From: Acidimicrobiales bacterium
GTDB lineage: Bacteria > Actinomycetota > Acidimicrobiia > Acidimicrobiales > Aldehydirespiratoraceae
Direction of reading: 5' to 3'
DNA: 6,925 nucleotides
Assembly (NCBI GenBank): GCA_021604885.1
Contig: BQJV01000173.1
Span: 1 to 6,925 of the forward strand
A program made the translations under genes and the position numbers. Under the pieces are notes generated by a model, which worked only from the letters and a program-made list of their open reading frames with translations, ran no database searches and had not been told where the DNA came from. Shown piece after piece: positions 5,903 through 6,925 of this stretch (position 1 is its first letter; each line of letters opens with the position of its first letter).

Positions 5903-6104
5903 CCCTCACGAACGTCTCTGGTGGATCGTCGCCCCGCTGGCGTGTGATCAACCCCGAGGTCGCCCCGTCGTCTTCGCGGGCCTTGGTCACTGGGCCGTCG
6001 TCATCACCGCGGGCCTCCGTGAGTCGCCCCGTCCAGATGAGATTGTCCCCGCTACCCGCCTGCGTGTCGGCAAGCCAACCTAACAGCGTCCGGTTCTCCG
6101 TCAT
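5865..6104 (-). CDS. Graspetide precursor peptide with five TxxR(G/E)DD repeats
   Basis: A 79-residue peptide that I read as the substrate of the adjacent ATP-grasp ligase. Residues 1-28 would be the leader (MTENRTLLGWLADTQ, then a Gly/Ser hinge and NLIWTGRL). The rest contains five copies of T-x-x-R-(G/E)-D-D, with Thr at 29, 40, 54, 64 and 73: TEARGDD, TKAREDD, TRQRGDD, TFVRGDD and TAIRGDD. Linkers are 2-7 residues, rich in Gly, Pro and Ser. The last repeat ends exactly at the stop codon. One Thr donor and paired Asp acceptors per unit match graspetide chemistry, and up to one Thr-Asp ring per repeat is inferred. The start ATG 6104 has GGGAG six bases upstream. The 3' end overlaps the ligase reading frame. 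No protease or double-Gly cleavage site is obvious. Confidence 0.85.
   Translation of the reverse strand: MTENRTLLGWLADTQAGSGDNLIWTGRLTEARGDDDGPVTKAREDDGATSGLITRQRGDDPPETFVRGDDPSTAIRGDD
5868..6020 (-). repeat. Core-peptide repeats (five R(G/E)DD units)
   Basis: The five core units encode residues 29-79. DNA conservation is concentrated in the codons for Arg, Gly and the Asp pair (GTCGTC, ATCGTC or GTCATC on the plus strand), while linkers differ in sequence and length (Thr-to-Thr spacing 11, 14, 10 and 9 residues). Selection on the motif, rather than a recent duplication, explains this pattern. Confidence 0.8.
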
Positions 6105-6110
6105 GTCTCA

Positions 6111-6115
6111 CTCCC
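6111..6115 (-). promoter_or_regulatory. Ribosome binding site GGGAG of the precursor gene
   Basis: On the minus strand AGGGAG is followed by TGAGAC and ATG at 6104. It is the strongest Shine-Dalgarno match of the operon, consistent with high-level expression of the peptide relative to the ligase. Confidence 0.7.
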
Positions 6116-6122
6116 TGCCGAG

Positions 6123-6161
6123 ATCTTAGGTCGAATACTGACTGACCCAGCGCCTGCTGGG
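6123..6161 (-). promoter_or_regulatory. Probable promoter/operator region of the peptide operon
   Basis: A perfect dyad CCCAGCGCCTGCTGGG occupies 6146-6161 (6-base arms, 4-base centre). Between it and the ribosome binding site lie two -10 candidates on the minus strand, TATTCG (6132-6137) and TAAGAT (6123-6128), neither strong, and no TTGACA-like -35. With the first, the dyad would cover the -35 region, where an activator or repressor would act. Confidence 0.35.
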
Positions 6162-6218
6162 ATCTACTGCTTGGCGAGCGGTCCCGGGGGGGGTGACTCA
6201 CGGCCCCAGTTCAGATTC

Positions 6219-6230
6219 ACTCCCTGGAGT
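6219..6230. repeat. Short dyad ACTCC-CT-GGAGT
   Basis: This 12-base inverted repeat lies 35 bases before the start of the divergent gene at 6265. It overlaps TCACTCCCTG (6217-6226), which recurs exactly at 6108-6117 over the precursor's ribosome binding site. It may be an operator half of the divergent control region, or chance. Confidence 0.3.
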
Positions 6231-6264
6231 TTCTGCTGCGCGAGTGCCGGCGGGCGGGGGCAGT

Positions 6265-6925
6265 ATGTCCGATATGACTTCGCCGAGACAGCACCCCCTT
6301 GACATGGTGCTGGAGTACGCGACGCCGTCGGAACATGGCCTCGGGCAAAGGCTCTCCATGGAGACAATCTCCGCTCGTCTGTCCCAACTGCCGATTCGTC
6401 CGGTGCTCCGATTGCTAGGCGTGGCTAGCCACTTTGCCGACCGTGCGCTGTCGGGCAAGCGAGCCGAAGCGGAAGCAAGGTTAGTCGACGGGCTTCTCCG
6501 TCCACAGTTCAGAGAGAGGTTGGCAAACCTCCAGATGGCAGACGAAGGGATCGCTTTTTGCTCCAGCCAACAGACGCTACAGCTCGCCCTGTTGGCGCTG
6601 CGGCACTGTCCGGACACCGAGTCGGAGGGACCCACTGATCTCTCCTTCCGACTCGGAGATCTCATCGTGGCGCTGGCAGATCACCTCTCGGATGGACCCG
6701 GAAGCTCCCGGGACGAGCTGCTGCTCGACCTTGTCCGCAATGCGTTATTCTACCGCCTCAATGGCGTGCTCGATTGGTTCGACGCCGCATATGGCCTCTT
6801 CGTACAAACGGCGCCTACTCTCACTGAAGATGTCGACTTCGTTGACATCGACGCTCTCCTCCGCGACCGAGTCGGAATGCCTCTCGACCTCTATTGGGCG
6901 GTCAGCACCGCAGTCGGAGTGGCAG
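6265..6925 (+). CDS. Unrecognised helical protein, 3' end outside window
   Basis: An open frame without a stop runs from ATG 6265 to the window edge (220 codons). The predicted protein is soluble and mostly helical, with many Leu/Ala helices (for example LPIRPVLRLLGVASHFADRA at 43-62 and DELLLDLVRNALFYRLNGVL at 150-169). I see no catalytic motif and do not recognise the family. The start could also be the in-frame GTG 6244 or GTG 6193, or ATG 6274; a G-rich run at 6256-6260 sits four bases before ATG 6265. The codons include TTA twice, rare in such G+C-rich genomes, which hints at different codon use from the neighbours. The gene is divergent from the peptide operon with a shared 160-bp control region, so a regulatory or functional link is possible but not shown. 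Confidence 0.65.
   Translation, partial: MSDMTSPRQHPLDMVLEYATPSEHGLGQRLSMETISARLSQLPIRPVLRLLGVASHFADRALSGKRAEAEARLVDGLLRPQFRERLANLQMADEGIAFCSSQQTLQLALLALRHCPDTESEGPTDLSFRLGDLIVALADHLSDGPGSSRDELLLDLVRNALFYRLNGVLDWFDAAYGLFVQTAPTLTEDVDFVDIDALLRDRVGMPLDLYWAVSTAVGVA

Noticed and set aside
5868..6020. RGD tripeptides in the peptide as integrin-binding motifs
   Set aside because: RGD occurs in four repeats, but as part of the longer TxxRGDD unit expected of a ligase substrate; nothing else suggests interaction with animal cells.
6198..6665. 155-codon minus-strand frame
   Set aside because: It is antisense to the partial gene at 6265, which has better helical protein character and runs through to the window end.

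Overview
The window is G+C-rich double-stranded DNA, with codon third positions dominated by G and C, frequent GTG starts, tight 4-base gene overlaps and at least two genes that look leaderless. This suggests an actinomycete-type bacterium (Actinomycetota, possibly Acidimicrobiia); the taxonomic call is inference only. Nothing here is a housekeeping gene, and the stretch reads as an accessory region.

Layout. (1) 90-554, minus: a small coiled-coil protein with a C-terminal membrane anchor, built on eight heptads encoded by 21-bp DNA repeats. (2) 634-840, minus: a probable decayed reading frame. (3) 850-1724, plus: a two-gene toxin-antitoxin operon, an XRE-HTH/minimal-nucleotidyltransferase (MNT) antitoxin overlapping a HepT-type HEPN toxin by four bases. 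(4) 1745-3228: an AAA ATPase with a C-terminal DUF4143 domain (1881-3110), preceded by three 23-bp tandem repeats that end in its promoter, with an imperfect 29-bp direct repeat flanking the whole gene. (5) 3111-3452: no convincing gene. (6) 3453-6104, minus: a three-gene operon consisting of a short repeat peptide (79 aa), an ATP-grasp ligase of the MvdC/MvdD graspetide type, and a 500-aa protein with four predicted membrane segments. (7) 6265-6925, plus: the 5' part of an unrecognised, mostly helical protein that runs off the window, transcribed divergently from the peptide operon.

The most interesting system is region 6. The peptide ends in five copies of T-x-x-R-(G/E)-D-D, the last finishing exactly at the stop codon. 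Its reading frame overlaps the ligase gene, and the ligase stop overlaps the membrane-protein start (ATGA). This is the organisation expected of a graspetide (omega-ester/amide-linked RiPP) cluster: the ligase would activate Asp carboxylates in each repeat and join them to the repeat's Thr. The core motif is not one I recognise from microviridin, plesiocin, thuringinin or fuscimiditide. The usual transporter, protease and acetyltransferase genes are absent; a multi-pass membrane protein takes their place.

The other modules (MNT-HepT, DUF4143 ATPase) are typical travellers of accessory islands. They share no visible pathway with the peptide cluster.
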